Translations under genes and position numbers: made by a program | Notes under the pieces: model-generated | Told to the model about the DNA's origin: nothing | Database searches by the model: none | What the model saw: the letters and a program-made list of their open reading frames with translations, nothing else | Shown: positions 49,109-58,516 of the stretch, one piece after another | How the letters are laid out: the number at the start of each line of letters is the position of its first letter | How positions within the stretch are numbered: position 1 is the first letter of the stretch | Origin: Providencia rettgeri | GTDB taxonomy: Bacteria > Pseudomonadota > Gammaproteobacteria > Enterobacterales > Enterobacteriaceae | DNA length: 64,000 bases | Assembly: GCA_900455085.1 (NCBI GenBank) | Contig: UGTZ01000001.1 | Coordinates: forward strand, 1,766,501 to 1,830,500 | Direction of reading: 5' to 3'

Positions 49109-50029
49109 CTACTGGCAAGAATCTTCTTGAACCACCTTTTTTTCACGGCGGAATAATTCTGTCAGTGGCGTACGTAATTGTTGCGCTAACATTACCCCGA
49201 GTAAAACTACTCCGCCACCGATTAAATGGTAACTTTTGAGTTCTTCACCTAAGGCGAAAATGGCGATAATAGCGGTGAAAACGGGGGCTAGGTTCATAAA
49301 AATGGAGGTTGTATTCGCCCCAAGGCGCATAACTCCTTGGATCCATAATGCAGGAGCAATAATGGAAGCCGCAATACCAGCAAATACCACTAAACCGATA
49401 TTTTGGCTGTTCAGCGAGACATCTTCAGCTAATAAGAAATTAGGGAATAGCATGATAACGCCAAAGAAAACTTGAACGTACAGTGAGTCCCAACTGGATA
49501 ACTGGATTGACCAACGCTTAGTAAGCACACCGTACAGGGCATATGCTGCAGACGCAACTAACATCATGGCTTCCCCTTGACCTAAGCCTTGTGAGAATAA
49601 TGCGCTTGGGCTTCCTTGGCTCACTAACCACACTAACCCACATAATGAAAGAATTGAACCTAGCACAATCCCCACGGTAGGAATAACGCGTAGTACAAAG
49701 ATACTAATAATCACTGTTAATAATGGGATCATGGAGTTCATAATTCCCATAAAAGTAGCGCTCACGCTGTGTGCGGCATAATAAGCTAAACTTTGGTATA
49801 GCATCATCCCTAAAGCGCCCAAAATGGCAAGTTGCCACCAATGCTTCCTGACCATTTTAAAATTTCGAAGCACAGAACGTAATACAAAAGGCGTCATGAC
49901 AAGCAAGGCCAGCGCCCAACGGTAAAAAGAGATTGCCGCAGGGTCAATAGCGGTTGATGCGGCTTTGTTTACAATGGCATTAATTGACCATAATAAAACC
50001 GCAATCAGCGGAAAAAGAAGATTTTTCAT
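49109..50029 (-). CDS. EamA-family (DMT) transporter
   Basis: 306 residues, ten membrane segments in two EamA repeats (first: AVLLWSINAIVNKAAS and FYRWALALLVMTPFV; second from about residue 150, ALWIQGVMRLGANTTSIFMNLAPVF). Such proteins export amino acids or other metabolites; the substrate is unknown. The ATG at 50029 follows GGGAGAG, while the same frame is open 13 codons upstream without RBS. Divergent from the AraC regulator, which probably controls it. Confidence 0.9.
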   Translation of the reverse strand: MKNLLFPLIAVLLWSINAIVNKAASTAIDPAAISFYRWALALLVMTPFVLRSVLRNFKMVRKHWWQLAILGALGMMLYQSLAYYAAHSVSATFMGIMNSMIPLLTVIISIFVLRVIPTVGIVLGSILSLCGLVWLVSQGSPSALFSQGLGQGEAMMLVASAAYALYGVLTKRWSIQLSSWDSLYVQVFFGVIMLFPNFLLAEDVSLNSQNIGLVVFAGIAASIIAPALWIQGVMRLGANTTSIFMNLAPVFTAIIAIFALGEELKSYHLIGGGVVLLGVMLAQQLRTPLTELFRREKKVVQEDSCQ

Positions 50030-50130
50030 TAAAACACTCTCCCATATTGAATGGGCGCTAGTATACATCTGTCCGATTTTTTATATATACTGATAACCAG
50101 ACAATCGATAACGCTTTTCAGACAGGTACC

Positions 50131-50943
50131 ATGGAAAATTTAAAATCAGACATTTGGCAAATCAGCGAATGTAATATCGCAGAGCCTGAATTGGTTGCTT
50201 TTCGGCATGAGCAAACTGCCGCCCTCACTGAGTATAAATCCCATTCGCATCCTTTTGGTCAAATGCTGTATGTGGTGTGTGGCATCATGGAAATGGAGGT
50301 GGCTGGTCAACATTATTTAGCACCGCCAGAATTTTGCATTTGGATCCCTGCGAATATTCCCCATGCTAGCTTTAATAAAGAAAGTGTCAAATTTCGGATT
50401 ATAGATTTTGCTCATGAATACAACCAAGTGCTGGCTCAACGGCCGTGTGTGATTAAGCTTAGCCCGATATTTCAATCAATTATGACGGATATGTATCAAC
50501 GCGGTATTGTTCAGCCCGAAACAGAGCAAGACTTGCGTTTGGCTCATGTGCTTATTGATCAATTTCCATTGTCTCCCTGCCAAGACACCTATTTGCCTGT
50601 TTCAAAAGATAAATTTCTTGCTCCCATCTTATTAGAGTTACAAGGTGACCCAGCAGATAACACGACGTTAGCACAATGGGCAAAACGCTATTATACATCG
50701 GAACGCACGTTATCAAGGCGTTGCCAGCAAGAGTTAGGAATGTCGTTTAGTGAATGGCGTCAACGTTTACGCTACCTACATGCCGTTGCCGGGCTAGAAA
50801 AAGGAAAAAGTGTCCATGAAGTTGCATTGGATGTCGGATATAGCTCGGCATCCGCCTTTATTGCGATGTTCCAACAAATATCAGGTGTCACACCAGATCG
50901 CTTTCGAGCGAAAGAATTTACAGTAGAAGGTAACCTCTCATAG
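50131..50943 (+). CDS. AraC-family regulator with cupin sensor domain
   Basis: 270 residues. N-terminal cupin-type domain (KSHSHPFGQMLYVVCG, IWIPANIPHAS) and C-terminal double helix-turn-helix (YYTSERTLSRRCQQELGMSF; VHEVALDVGYSSASAFIAMF). 101 bp from the divergent EamA gene, a common arrangement of NimR/NimT-type pairs, so it likely activates that exporter. Confidence 0.9.
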   Translation: MENLKSDIWQISECNIAEPELVAFRHEQTAALTEYKSHSHPFGQMLYVVCGIMEMEVAGQHYLAPPEFCIWIPANIPHASFNKESVKFRIIDFAHEYNQVLAQRPCVIKLSPIFQSIMTDMYQRGIVQPETEQDLRLAHVLIDQFPLSPCQDTYLPVSKDKFLAPILLELQGDPADNTTLAQWAKRYYTSERTLSRRCQQELGMSFSEWRQRLRYLHAVAGLEKGKSVHEVALDVGYSSASAFIAMFQQISGVTPDRFRAKEFTVEGNLS

Positions 50944-51029
50944 GCATCTGGCTTAAACCGTGGCAAAATATTGCTCCACTTATTTATATAACGACACACA
51001 ACAAACAAGTGATTGATTGGGACAACAGC

Positions 51030-52166
51030 GTGAAAATTTTAGTCGATGAGAATATGCCATATGCTCAAACTTTATTTAGTGAGCTTGGTGAAGTGAAAGC
51101 AGTACCGGGGCGTCCTATACCAGAACAAGAATTAATTGATGCAGATGCATTAATGGTACGTTCTATCACTAAGGTTAATGAATCACTGCTCGGTAATACA
51201 CCGGTTAAATTTGTTGGAACCGCGACAGCGGGTTTTGACCACATTGATACCGAGTGGTTATCAACCGCAAATATTGGTTTTTCATCAGCACCGGGTTGTA
51301 ATGCGATAGCGGTCGTTGAATATGTCTTTTCCTCACTATTACTGCTAGCGGAACGCGACAACTTTGATTTGCGTGATAAAACAGTAGGAATTATTGGTGT
51401 TGGTAATGTCGGAGGGCGTTTAGCGGCTAGGTTATCGGCTTGGGGAGTCAAAACATTACTCTGTGACCCACCGCGTGCAGCCAAAGGGGACGACGAGCTA
51501 TTTGTTTCTTTTGAAGATGTGCTCAAGCAAGCTGACGTGATAACCTTTCATACTCCGCTAAATATGTCTGGGGAATATCAAACTTTCCATTTAATGGATG
51601 AAACGGGTTTAGCAAAATTACGAGATGGCACCATTTTAATTAACGCAAGTCGAGGTGAGGTGGTTGATAATAAAGCATTATTATCTGTGCTTAATCGCGG
51701 GAAAAAAATGAGCGTTATCTTAGATGTGTGGGAGCCAGAACCAGATTTAGACACCGCACTTTTAGCATTAGTGGATATCGGTACTCCGCATATTGCGGGT
51801 TATACGCTAGAAGGTAAAGCACGAGGAACGACGCAAGTTTATGAAGCTTACTGCCAGTTTCTCGGCAAATCGTCACAAATTTCCCTTTCATCCTTACTGC
51901 CTAAGCCTGATATCAATCAATTGACTTTCAATGGTAAATTAACGCAAAACCAGCTCAAAAGGTTAGTGCATCTCGTGTATGATGTGCGCCGAGATGATGC
52001 AGCATTAAGAGCGGTTGCAGGGGTAACAGGCGAATTTGATAAACTGCGCAAAAATTATCAAGAACGTCGTGAATGGTCATCCCTTGAAGTGATTTGTGAT
52101 GATGAACAAACGGCATCAAAACTCAATGCACTTGGTTTTAAGGCAAGTTTAGTTAGCACAAAATAA
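51030..52166 (+). CDS. pdxB: PdxB, erythronate-4-phosphate dehydrogenase
   Basis: 378 residues, the E. coli length. Second step of pyridoxal-phosphate synthesis. NAD fold GIIGVGNVGGRLAAR; catalytic Arg in NASRGEVVD, Glu in DVWEPEPD and His in GTPHIAGYT; C-terminal PdxB dimerisation domain. The GTG at 51030 (KILVDENMPYAQ, GGGA seven bases upstream) matches the E. coli start better than the GTG at 51009. Confidence 0.95.
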   Translation: MKILVDENMPYAQTLFSELGEVKAVPGRPIPEQELIDADALMVRSITKVNESLLGNTPVKFVGTATAGFDHIDTEWLSTANIGFSSAPGCNAIAVVEYVFSSLLLLAERDNFDLRDKTVGIIGVGNVGGRLAARLSAWGVKTLLCDPPRAAKGDDELFVSFEDVLKQADVITFHTPLNMSGEYQTFHLMDETGLAKLRDGTILINASRGEVVDNKALLSVLNRGKKMSVILDVWEPEPDLDTALLALVDIGTPHIAGYTLEGKARGTTQVYEAYCQFLGKSSQISLSSLLPKPDINQLTFNGKLTQNQLKRLVHLVYDVRRDDAALRAVAGVTGEFDKLRKNYQERREWSSLEVICDDEQTASKLNALGFKASLVSTK

Positions 52167-52240
52167 ATGAGTTAAAATGATCACCTGTTAAATAGCGCCA
52201 ATTGGGGCTATTTAATTTTTTATTTTTTAGAGGAATAGCC

Positions 52241-53250
52241 ATGACTGAAGGTTGGAATATTGCAGTATTAGGCGCAACCGGTGCTGTAGGTGAAGCTATT
52301 ATTTCACTGTTACAAGAAAGAGAATTCCCAGTCGGCGAACTGTATTTACTGGCCAGTGAGCGTAGTGCAGGGGAGAGCGTACGTTTTAATGGTAAAAGTA
52401 TTCAAGTTGAAAATGTGACTGATTTTGATTGGTCACAGGCACAAATTGCCTTTTTGCAGCTAATGAAGGTGTAAGCCTACAATACGCTGAATTAGCGGCG
52501 CAGGAAGGGTGTATTGTCATTGATACTAGCGGCGTATTTGCTCAAGAACCGGATGTGCCACTGATTGTCCCAAATGTGAATCCGCAAGTACTCGCTGATT
52601 ATCGCAACCGTAATATTATTTCATTGGCAGACAGCTCAGTGAGCCAATTATTAACGGCAATCAAACCGCTGGTGGACGCGGCAGGGTTAGGGCGTATTAC
52701 TTTAACCAATATGTTGTCGGTTTCCAGTTATGGTAAAGCCGCTGTCGATGAGCTAGCAGGGCAAAGCGCACGTTTATTAAATGGTATCCCTGCGGAAGAA
52801 GGCCGTTTTAGTAAGCAATTAGCCTTTAATATGTTGCCATTATTGGCTGACATGGAAGGCAGTGTCGTTCATGAACGTCGCTTGGTTGAGCAAGTGCGTA
52901 AGGTACTGCAAGATGATGGCTTACCCGTGGCCGTTAGCTTTATTCAATCCCCTGTTTTTTATGGGAATGCGCAAGTCGTTCATTTAGAAACGTTGCGCCC
53001 AATGAGCGCAGAAGAAGCTAACGAAGAACTTGAACGTTTTGAAGATATTCAGGTCTCAGAAGAGGGTGATTATCCTACCCAAGTGACTGAAGCGTCAGGT
53101 CATGACCAATTAAGCATTGGTTGTGTACGTAATGACTACGGTATACCCGAAATTTTACAATTTTGGTCAGTGGCTGATAACGTGCGTTTCGGTGGCGCAT
53201 TGATGGCGGTAGAAACAGCAGAAAAACTGGCTCAGGAGCTGTTTTACTAA
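52241..53250 (+). CDS. usg: Usg, aspartate-semialdehyde dehydrogenase-like protein (one frameshift as read)
   Basis: Paralogue of Asd with NAD(P) motif LGATGAVGEAIISLL. The Asd catalytic Cys is absent: the stretch reads SLADSSVSQLLTAIKPL, as in E. coli Usg (VADSLTSQLL), so it should not have Asd activity; function unknown. The frame breaks at the five-T run 52451-52455; one T more gives AQIAFFAANEGVSLQ and 336 residues (E. coli 337). ATG 52241 follows AGAGGAATAG. The stop overlaps truA (TAATG). Confidence 0.93.
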
Positions 53251-54065
53251 TGTCTGAGTCTACACAGTTGTATCGAATCGCATTAGGTATTGAATACAAC
53301 GGCAGTCGTTATTTCGGTTGGCAACGTCAGCAAGAAGTTAAAAGTGTTCAAGGCTGTTTAGAGGACGCTTTGTCAAAAATTGCCGCGGAGCCAATTAGCG
53401 TGTTTTGTGCAGGGCGTACTGATGCTGGTGTCCATGCTACGGGGCAAGTGGTGCATTTCGAAACCTCTGCCATTCGTAAAGAAGCGGCTTGGACCATGGG
53501 GGCGAATACCCATTTACCCGCGGATATCGCTGTTCGCTGGTGTAAACCGGTGGCTGAAGAGTTTCATGCACGTTTTAGTGCAACAGCGCGTCGATATCGT
53601 TACGTGATTTTTAATCATCGTTATCGGCCAGCGATTTTATCGAGTGGTGTAACGCACTTTCATTACCCACTCGATGAAAAAAGAATGCATGAAGCGGCAC
53701 AGGCACTATTGGGTGAACGTGATTTTACCTCATTCAGAGCAGTCCAGTGTCAGTCGAAGTCGCCATGGCGTAATGTGATGCATGTGAATGTCAGCCGCCA
53801 CGGTAATTATGTGGTGGTAGACATCAAAGCCAATGCATTTGTTCACCATATGGTGAGAAATATTGTCGGAAGTCTGTTGGAGATTGGTTGTGGCAACCAA
53901 AGCATTGATTGGATGGCACATCTTCTTGAATTAAAAGACCGTACAAAGGCAGCTGCAACTGCGAGAGCTGAAGGGTTGTATTTGGTGAGTGTCGATTACC
54001 CAGAGAAGTTTGAGCTACCTCAGAATGTGATGGGGCCGCTTTTTCTGGCAGATGAACTGATGTAA
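53250..54065 (+). CDS. truA: TruA, tRNA pseudouridine(38-40) synthase
   Basis: 271 residues. Catalytic Asp in CAGRTDAGVHATGQVVHF; also EYNGSRYFGWQRQ and VDIKANAFVHHMVRNIVG. Modifies U38-U40 in the anticodon arm. Starts inside the usg stop codon, so the two are coupled. Confidence 0.96.
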   Translation: MSESTQLYRIALGIEYNGSRYFGWQRQQEVKSVQGCLEDALSKIAAEPISVFCAGRTDAGVHATGQVVHFETSAIRKEAAWTMGANTHLPADIAVRWCKPVAEEFHARFSATARRYRYVIFNHRYRPAILSSGVTHFHYPLDEKRMHEAAQALLGERDFTSFRAVQCQSKSPWRNVMHVNVSRHGNYVVVDIKANAFVHHMVRNIVGSLLEIGCGNQSIDWMAHLLELKDRTKAAATARAEGLYLVSVDYPEKFELPQNVMGPLFLADELM

Positions 54066-54130
54066 AGCGAATTTTTATTTATCTCATAATTATTGCAAAT
54101 AGCATGGATGCTATTATTGATGAGGATTAT

Positions 54131-54817
54131 ATGGAATTTATCACTTTTATTATCGACTTTATTTTACACATCGATGTGCACCTTGCTGAACTGGTCAGAG
54201 ATTATGGTACGTGGGTCTATGGTATCCTGTTTCTGATCCTATTTTGTGAAACAGGGTTAGTGGTCACACCATTTTTACCGGGAGATTCGTTATTATTCGT
54301 TGCTGGCGCGATTTCGTCATTAGACAGCAATGACCTGAATGTTCATTTAATGGTCGCGTTGATGATTACGGCGGCGATTATTGGTGATGCGGTAAACTAC
54401 ACCATTGGGCGTATTTTTGGTGAAAAATTATTCAAAAATCCGGACTCGAAGATTTTTCGTCGCGTTTATTTAGATAAAACCCATGCTTTTTATGAAAAAC
54501 ATGGCGGTAAAGCGATTATACTGGCGCGCTTCGTGCCGATCGTCAGAACTTTTGCACCATTCGTTGCAGGAATGGGTAAAATGTCTTATCGTCACTTTGC
54601 TTTTTATAATGTGACGGGCGCGTTTATTTGGGTATTATTATTCACTTATGCGGGTTATTTCTTTGGTGAATTACCGTTCGTACAAAAGAATTTGAAATTA
54701 CTGATAGTCGCGATTATCTTTGTTTCAATTTTGCCGGGCGTTGTTGAAATTATTCGTCATCGCCGAATAGCTGCGAAAGAAAAGCGTGCGGCAGCGCAAA
54801 AAATCGATAACCACTAG
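54131..54817 (+). CDS. dedA: DedA, inner-membrane protein (VTT/SNARE-associated family)
   Basis: 228 residues. The family motif is clear: ETGLVVTPFLPGDSLLF and ARFVPIVRTFAPFVAGMG, with several membrane segments. DedA proteins are thought to flip undecaprenyl phosphate or phospholipids, and they affect membrane potential and drug resistance. ATG at 54131 has GAGGAT six bases upstream; an in-frame ATG at 54104 is less likely. Confidence 0.94.
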   Translation: MEFITFIIDFILHIDVHLAELVRDYGTWVYGILFLILFCETGLVVTPFLPGDSLLFVAGAISSLDSNDLNVHLMVALMITAAIIGDAVNYTIGRIFGEKLFKNPDSKIFRRVYLDKTHAFYEKHGGKAIILARFVPIVRTFAPFVAGMGKMSYRHFAFYNVTGAFIWVLLFTYAGYFFGELPFVQKNLKLLIVAIIFVSILPGVVEIIRHRRIAAKEKRAAAQKIDNH

Positions 54818-54921
54818 ATGGTTTAACAAGTTTTTATCCACAGTGAGATATCATTGTGGTTTAATGGCAAAAAATTACATACTGGTGATAACCAGAGTGA
54901 ATCAGACAAAAAGGTCCATTA

Positions 54922-55893
54922 ATGAGCTGGATTGAAAAAATTTTAAAGAAAGGTAACTTGACCCAATCACACAAAGCCAACATCCCAGAGGGAGTTTGGA
55001 CTAAATGCGATAGCTGCGGGCAAGTATTATATGGTGCTGAATTAGAGCGTAATTTATCCGTGTGTCCAAAATGCGACCACCATATGCGAATTCACGCCCG
55101 TCAGCGCTTAGAAACCTTCCTTGATGAAAACTCAACAACAGAATTAGGCAGCGAACTTGAGCCTAAAGACATTCTGAAGTTCAAAGATTCAAAAAAATAT
55201 AAAGATCGTATTGTTGCAGCACAAAAAGAAACGGGTGAAAAAGACGCGATCGTCGTGATGAAAGGCACGTTGAAAGGCATGCCAGTTGTGGCTGCAGCGT
55301 TTGAATTCGCCTTTATGGGCGGTTCAATGGCTTCAGTTGTCGGTGCACGTTTTGTCCGTGCTGTCGAACAAGCTTTGGAAGATAACTGCCCGTTGGTATG
55401 TTTCTCTTCAAGTGGCGGTGCGCGTATGCAAGAAGCACTGTTATCATTAATGCAGATGGCCAAAACCAGTGCCGCATTAGCAAAATTGCAAGAGCGTGGC
55501 TTACCTTACATTTCAGTATTAACTGACCCAACCATGGGTGGGGTGTCTGCAAGTTTGGCAATGTTAGGTGATATTAACGTGGCAGAGCCGAAAGCGTTAA
55601 TTGGTTTCGCAGGGCCACGTGTTATCGAGCAAACTGTTCGCGAAAAATTACCGCAAGGCTTCCAACGCAGTGAATTCTTACTTGAGAAAGGCGCGATTGA
55701 CATGATAGTTCGCCGCCCTGAGATGCGTGACCGTTTAGCTGAAATATTGGCGATGTTAACCAATAAACCAAGCTTTAATGAGACACCAATCATCGTAGCG
55801 GAAACGGTTGAAATCGACATCGATGCCGTTGATGAACTTGATGCCCAAGAGCCAAAAAAGGATTCTGAAAAGCATAAAAAAGATGATGAGTAA
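54922..55893 (+). CDS. accD: AccD, acetyl-CoA carboxylase carboxyltransferase beta subunit
   Basis: 323 residues. N-terminal Cys4 zinc finger (CDSCGQVLYG... VCPKCDHH) and the carboxyltransferase core with SSSGGARMQEALLSLMQM and DPTMGGVSASLAMLGD. Works with AccA to make malonyl-CoA. The charged Lys/Asp/Glu-rich C-terminal tail is longer than in E. coli (304 residues). folC starts inside its last codons. Confidence 0.96.
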   Translation: MSWIEKILKKGNLTQSHKANIPEGVWTKCDSCGQVLYGAELERNLSVCPKCDHHMRIHARQRLETFLDENSTTELGSELEPKDILKFKDSKKYKDRIVAAQKETGEKDAIVVMKGTLKGMPVVAAAFEFAFMGGSMASVVGARFVRAVEQALEDNCPLVCFSSSGGARMQEALLSLMQMAKTSAALAKLQERGLPYISVLTDPTMGGVSASLAMLGDINVAEPKALIGFAGPRVIEQTVREKLPQGFQRSEFLLEKGAIDMIVRRPEMRDRLAEILAMLTNKPSFNETPIIVAETVEIDIDAVDELDAQEPKKDSEKHKKDDE

Positions 55894-57172
55894 TCTAATC
55901 ATTCCTAATGCCAAGTCTCCATTGGAGGCTTGGCTTTCTTATCTCACCGACTTACATAGCCAAAATATTGATATGGGGTTGGAGCGAGTCGGTCAAGTTG
56001 CTAGGAAAATGAACCTAACGCAGCCTGCTCCCAAAGTTATCACTGTGACGGGAACCAACGGGAAAGGGACAACTTGTCATACACTAGAGTCCATATTTAT
56101 GGCGTCTGGGTTAAAAGTTGGGGTATACAGTTCACCGCATCTTATCCGTTATACCGAACGCGTTCGTATTCAAGGCCAAGAACTTCCCGAGCCTGATTTC
56201 TGCGAGGCATTTGCCATAATTGAAGCTCAGCGAGCAGATATTTCTCTCACCTATTTTGAATATGGCACTTTGGCGGCGTTACAGCTATTTAAACAAGCTA
56301 AACTCGATATTGTGATTTTAGAAGTCGGCTTAGGTGGGCGGTTAGACGCGACAAATGTCGTTGATGCAGATATAGCCGCAATCACCAGTATCGCACTTGA
56401 TCACACTGATTGGCTTGGTTCAGACCGTGAACATATTGGTTATGAAAAAGCTGGTATCTTCCGTGCTGGCCATTATGGTGTGGTTGGTGAGCCGGATATG
56501 CCAGCTTCAATCAGTCAAGTGGCTGAGCATTTAGGTACGAAGCTATTTCGTCGTGGGACGGATTGGCAATACAGTGAGCAAGCAAATAGTTGGTCATGGC
56601 AAAGTTCACAGCGTGAATGGCATAATTTACCGTTACCGAATGTGCCTTTAGCGAACGCAGCAACAGCGCTAGGTGTGGTGAGTTGCTTATTGGAAATTGA
56701 TGCTCATTTTGCCCAAAAAGTGACTGAGTCCGCTATTCATCAAGGTTTGAAATCAGCTCAATTACCGGGGCGCTTCCAAATTGTCGGTGAAAAACCGTTG
56801 ATGATCTTGGATGTGGCGCATAACCCTCATGCAGCAGGGTACTTAGTTAGTAAATTGGCTGCCTTGTCTGAAACTAAAGGTCGTCATATTCGTGCGGTTG
56901 TCGGGATGCTAGGTGATAAAGACATCAAAGGTACGCTTGAGTGTTTATCACAACAAGTCACCGATTGGTACCTTGCGCCATTAACTGAGTTTAGGGGGGC
57001 TGATGTGGCTCAACTGAGTCAACATTTACCGACAGCTAACCAGTTTGACAGCGTAGAAAAAGCGTGGCAGCAAGCTTGCATCGATGCAAATGAGCAAGAT
57101 GTGATTGTGGTGTGCGGGTCATTTCATACCGTTGCTCACGTCATGATGTTATTGGAAAATCAAGAAGGATAG
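55883..57172 (+). CDS. folC: FolC, dihydrofolate/folylpolyglutamate synthase
   Basis: 429 residues. P loop VTGTNGKGTTCHTLES, LGGRLDATNVVDADIA, and the ligase C-domain with DVAHNPHAAGYL. Adds glutamate to dihydropteroate and later to folates. Two adjacent ATG codons (55883, 55886) overlap the end of accD; either may be used. Next to dedD, as in E. coli. Confidence 0.95.
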   Translation: MMSNLIIPNAKSPLEAWLSYLTDLHSQNIDMGLERVGQVARKMNLTQPAPKVITVTGTNGKGTTCHTLESIFMASGLKVGVYSSPHLIRYTERVRIQGQELPEPDFCEAFAIIEAQRADISLTYFEYGTLAALQLFKQAKLDIVILEVGLGGRLDATNVVDADIAAITSIALDHTDWLGSDREHIGYEKAGIFRAGHYGVVGEPDMPASISQVAEHLGTKLFRRGTDWQYSEQANSWSWQSSQREWHNLPLPNVPLANAATALGVVSCLLEIDAHFAQKVTESAIHQGLKSAQLPGRFQIVGEKPLMILDVAHNPHAAGYLVSKLAALSETKGRHIRAVVGMLGDKDIKGTLECLSQQVTDWYLAPLTEFRGADVAQLSQHLPTANQFDSVEKAWQQACIDANEQDVIVVCGSFHTVAHVMMLLENQEG

Positions 57173-57177
57173 TGCCG

Positions 57178-57819
57178 GTGGCTAGTAAATTTCAGAATCG
57201 ACTTGCTGGCGCCATTGTGCTTGTTGCAGTGGGAGTTATTGTGCTTCCTGCTCTGCTTGATGGCGATAAGAAATACAATGAAAATGAATTTGCGGCCATT
57301 CCTATTATCCCTAAACCGGGTGATGAAGAAGATATTGAAGCAATAGCGCCTATTGTGAGTACGACTACCACCGCTTCTTCAGAAGGTGCTTCTGAAGCCA
57401 TGTTGTCAGAAGCCATTACGCAGCAACAAAATGAGCAGGTTGAAACCCGTCCATCGACGACAACTCCTGCGCCGAGCGTAGTTGAACCCGTCAAGCCGGA
57501 GCCTAAGCCTGAACCTAAAGTTGAGCCGAAACCACAACCAAAACCCGAGCCTAAGCCAGAACCTAAGCCTCAACCACAGGGCAAAGCGTTTGTTGTGCAA
57601 GTGATTGCATTGAACAATGCAAGTAAAGTTGAAGAGATTGTCGCTAAACTAAGGTTGTCCGGTTACCAAGTTTATACGGTTCCTGCCAAACCAGTGAATG
57701 ATAAACTTACACGGATCTACGTTGGGCCTGAGGCTTCAAGGCAGAGGCTAGAAGCAGCTTTACCAGAACTGAATAAGATTACGGGGACGAAAGGGATAAT
57801 CCAAAGCTATAAACCTTAA
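57178..57819 (+). CDS. dedD: DedD, SPOR-domain cell-division protein
   Basis: 213 residues. N-terminal membrane anchor (GAIVLVAVGVIVLPALL), a periplasmic linker rich in Pro/Lys/Glu (repeats of KPEP and KPQP, about residues 105-135) and a C-terminal SPOR domain (KAFVVQVIALNNASKVEEI) that binds denuded septal peptidoglycan. GTG start at 57178 (ASKFQNRLAG as in E. coli) with AAGGAT seven bases upstream. Confidence 0.94.
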   Translation: MASKFQNRLAGAIVLVAVGVIVLPALLDGDKKYNENEFAAIPIIPKPGDEEDIEAIAPIVSTTTTASSEGASEAMLSEAITQQQNEQVETRPSTTTPAPSVVEPVKPEPKPEPKVEPKPQPKPEPKPEPKPQPQGKAFVVQVIALNNASKVEEIVAKLRLSGYQVYTVPAKPVNDKLTRIYVGPEASRQRLEAALPELNKITGTKGIIQSYKP

Positions 57820-57928
57820 AATAGAATTTAAATAATCCCTAAAAGGTAAGGGGATTTAGTAACTTACTGCGGCGATTATGATTTTTTATTTTCGCCGCTA
57901 TTTTTTTTAATTTGATAGAAAAATGGTT

Positions 57929-57944
57929 ACGCAAACGTTTTCGT
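57929..57944. promoter_or_regulatory. PurR operator of cvpA-purF
   Basis: ACGCAAACGTTTTCGT is essentially the PurR box consensus, 55 bp before cvpA. PurR represses cvpA-purF in E. coli when hypoxanthine or guanine is present. Confidence 0.9.
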
Positions 57945-57998
57945 TTTCTGTTAGAATGCACTTCGCTGATGTCGTGAGTGCGAATTTTGGAATGAAAT

Positions 57999-58502
57999 AT
58001 GGTCTGGATAGATTACACAATTATCGCCATTATTGGCTTCTCGGCACTAGTTAGCTTGATCCGTGGTTTTGTACGAGAGGCGCTCTCTCTGGTGACATGG
58101 GGCTGTGCTTTTTTTGTTGCGAGTACGTTTTATCCTTACTTAGCGGGCTACTTTACCCGTTTTGAGGATGTGCTGGTTAGAAATGGCATTGCTATCGCTG
58201 CACTGTTTATTGCCACATTAATTGTTGGCGCGGTGGTGAACTATGTGATTAGCTCGTTAGTACAAAAAACCGGATTATCAGGTACAGATCGAGTTCTGGG
58301 GATCTGCTTCGGTGCGCTGCGTGGTGTGTTAATAGTTTCGGCATTACTGTTTTTTCTCGACACATTTACACCATTACCTCAAAGTGAGGATTGGCAGCGT
58401 TCGGAACTTATTCCGCAGTTCAGTCATATAATCAGGTGGTTTTTTGACTACCTGCAAAATGCGTCAAGTTTCCTACCGGAGAACATTTCTCCGTCTGGCT
58501 GA
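57999..58502 (+). CDS. cvpA: CvpA, membrane protein required for colicin V production
   Basis: 167 residues with four membrane segments (DYTIIAIIGFSALVSLIRG; FLDTFTPLPQSEDW near the C-terminus). First gene of the PurR-controlled cvpA-purF operon; involved in envelope stress tolerance and colicin V export. 14 bp before purF. Confidence 0.95.
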   Translation: MVWIDYTIIAIIGFSALVSLIRGFVREALSLVTWGCAFFVASTFYPYLAGYFTRFEDVLVRNGIAIAALFIATLIVGAVVNYVISSLVQKTGLSGTDRVLGICFGALRGVLIVSALLFFLDTFTPLPQSEDWQRSELIPQFSHIIRWFFDYLQNASSFLPENISPSG

Positions 58503-58516
58503 TGAGGAAAGACTAA

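Noticed and set aside
57478..57590. Proline/lysine/glutamate tandem tract in dedD as a mobile or CRISPR-like repeat
   Set aside because: It is the normal low-complexity linker of DedD; units are degenerate codons of KPEP-type and no spacers exist.
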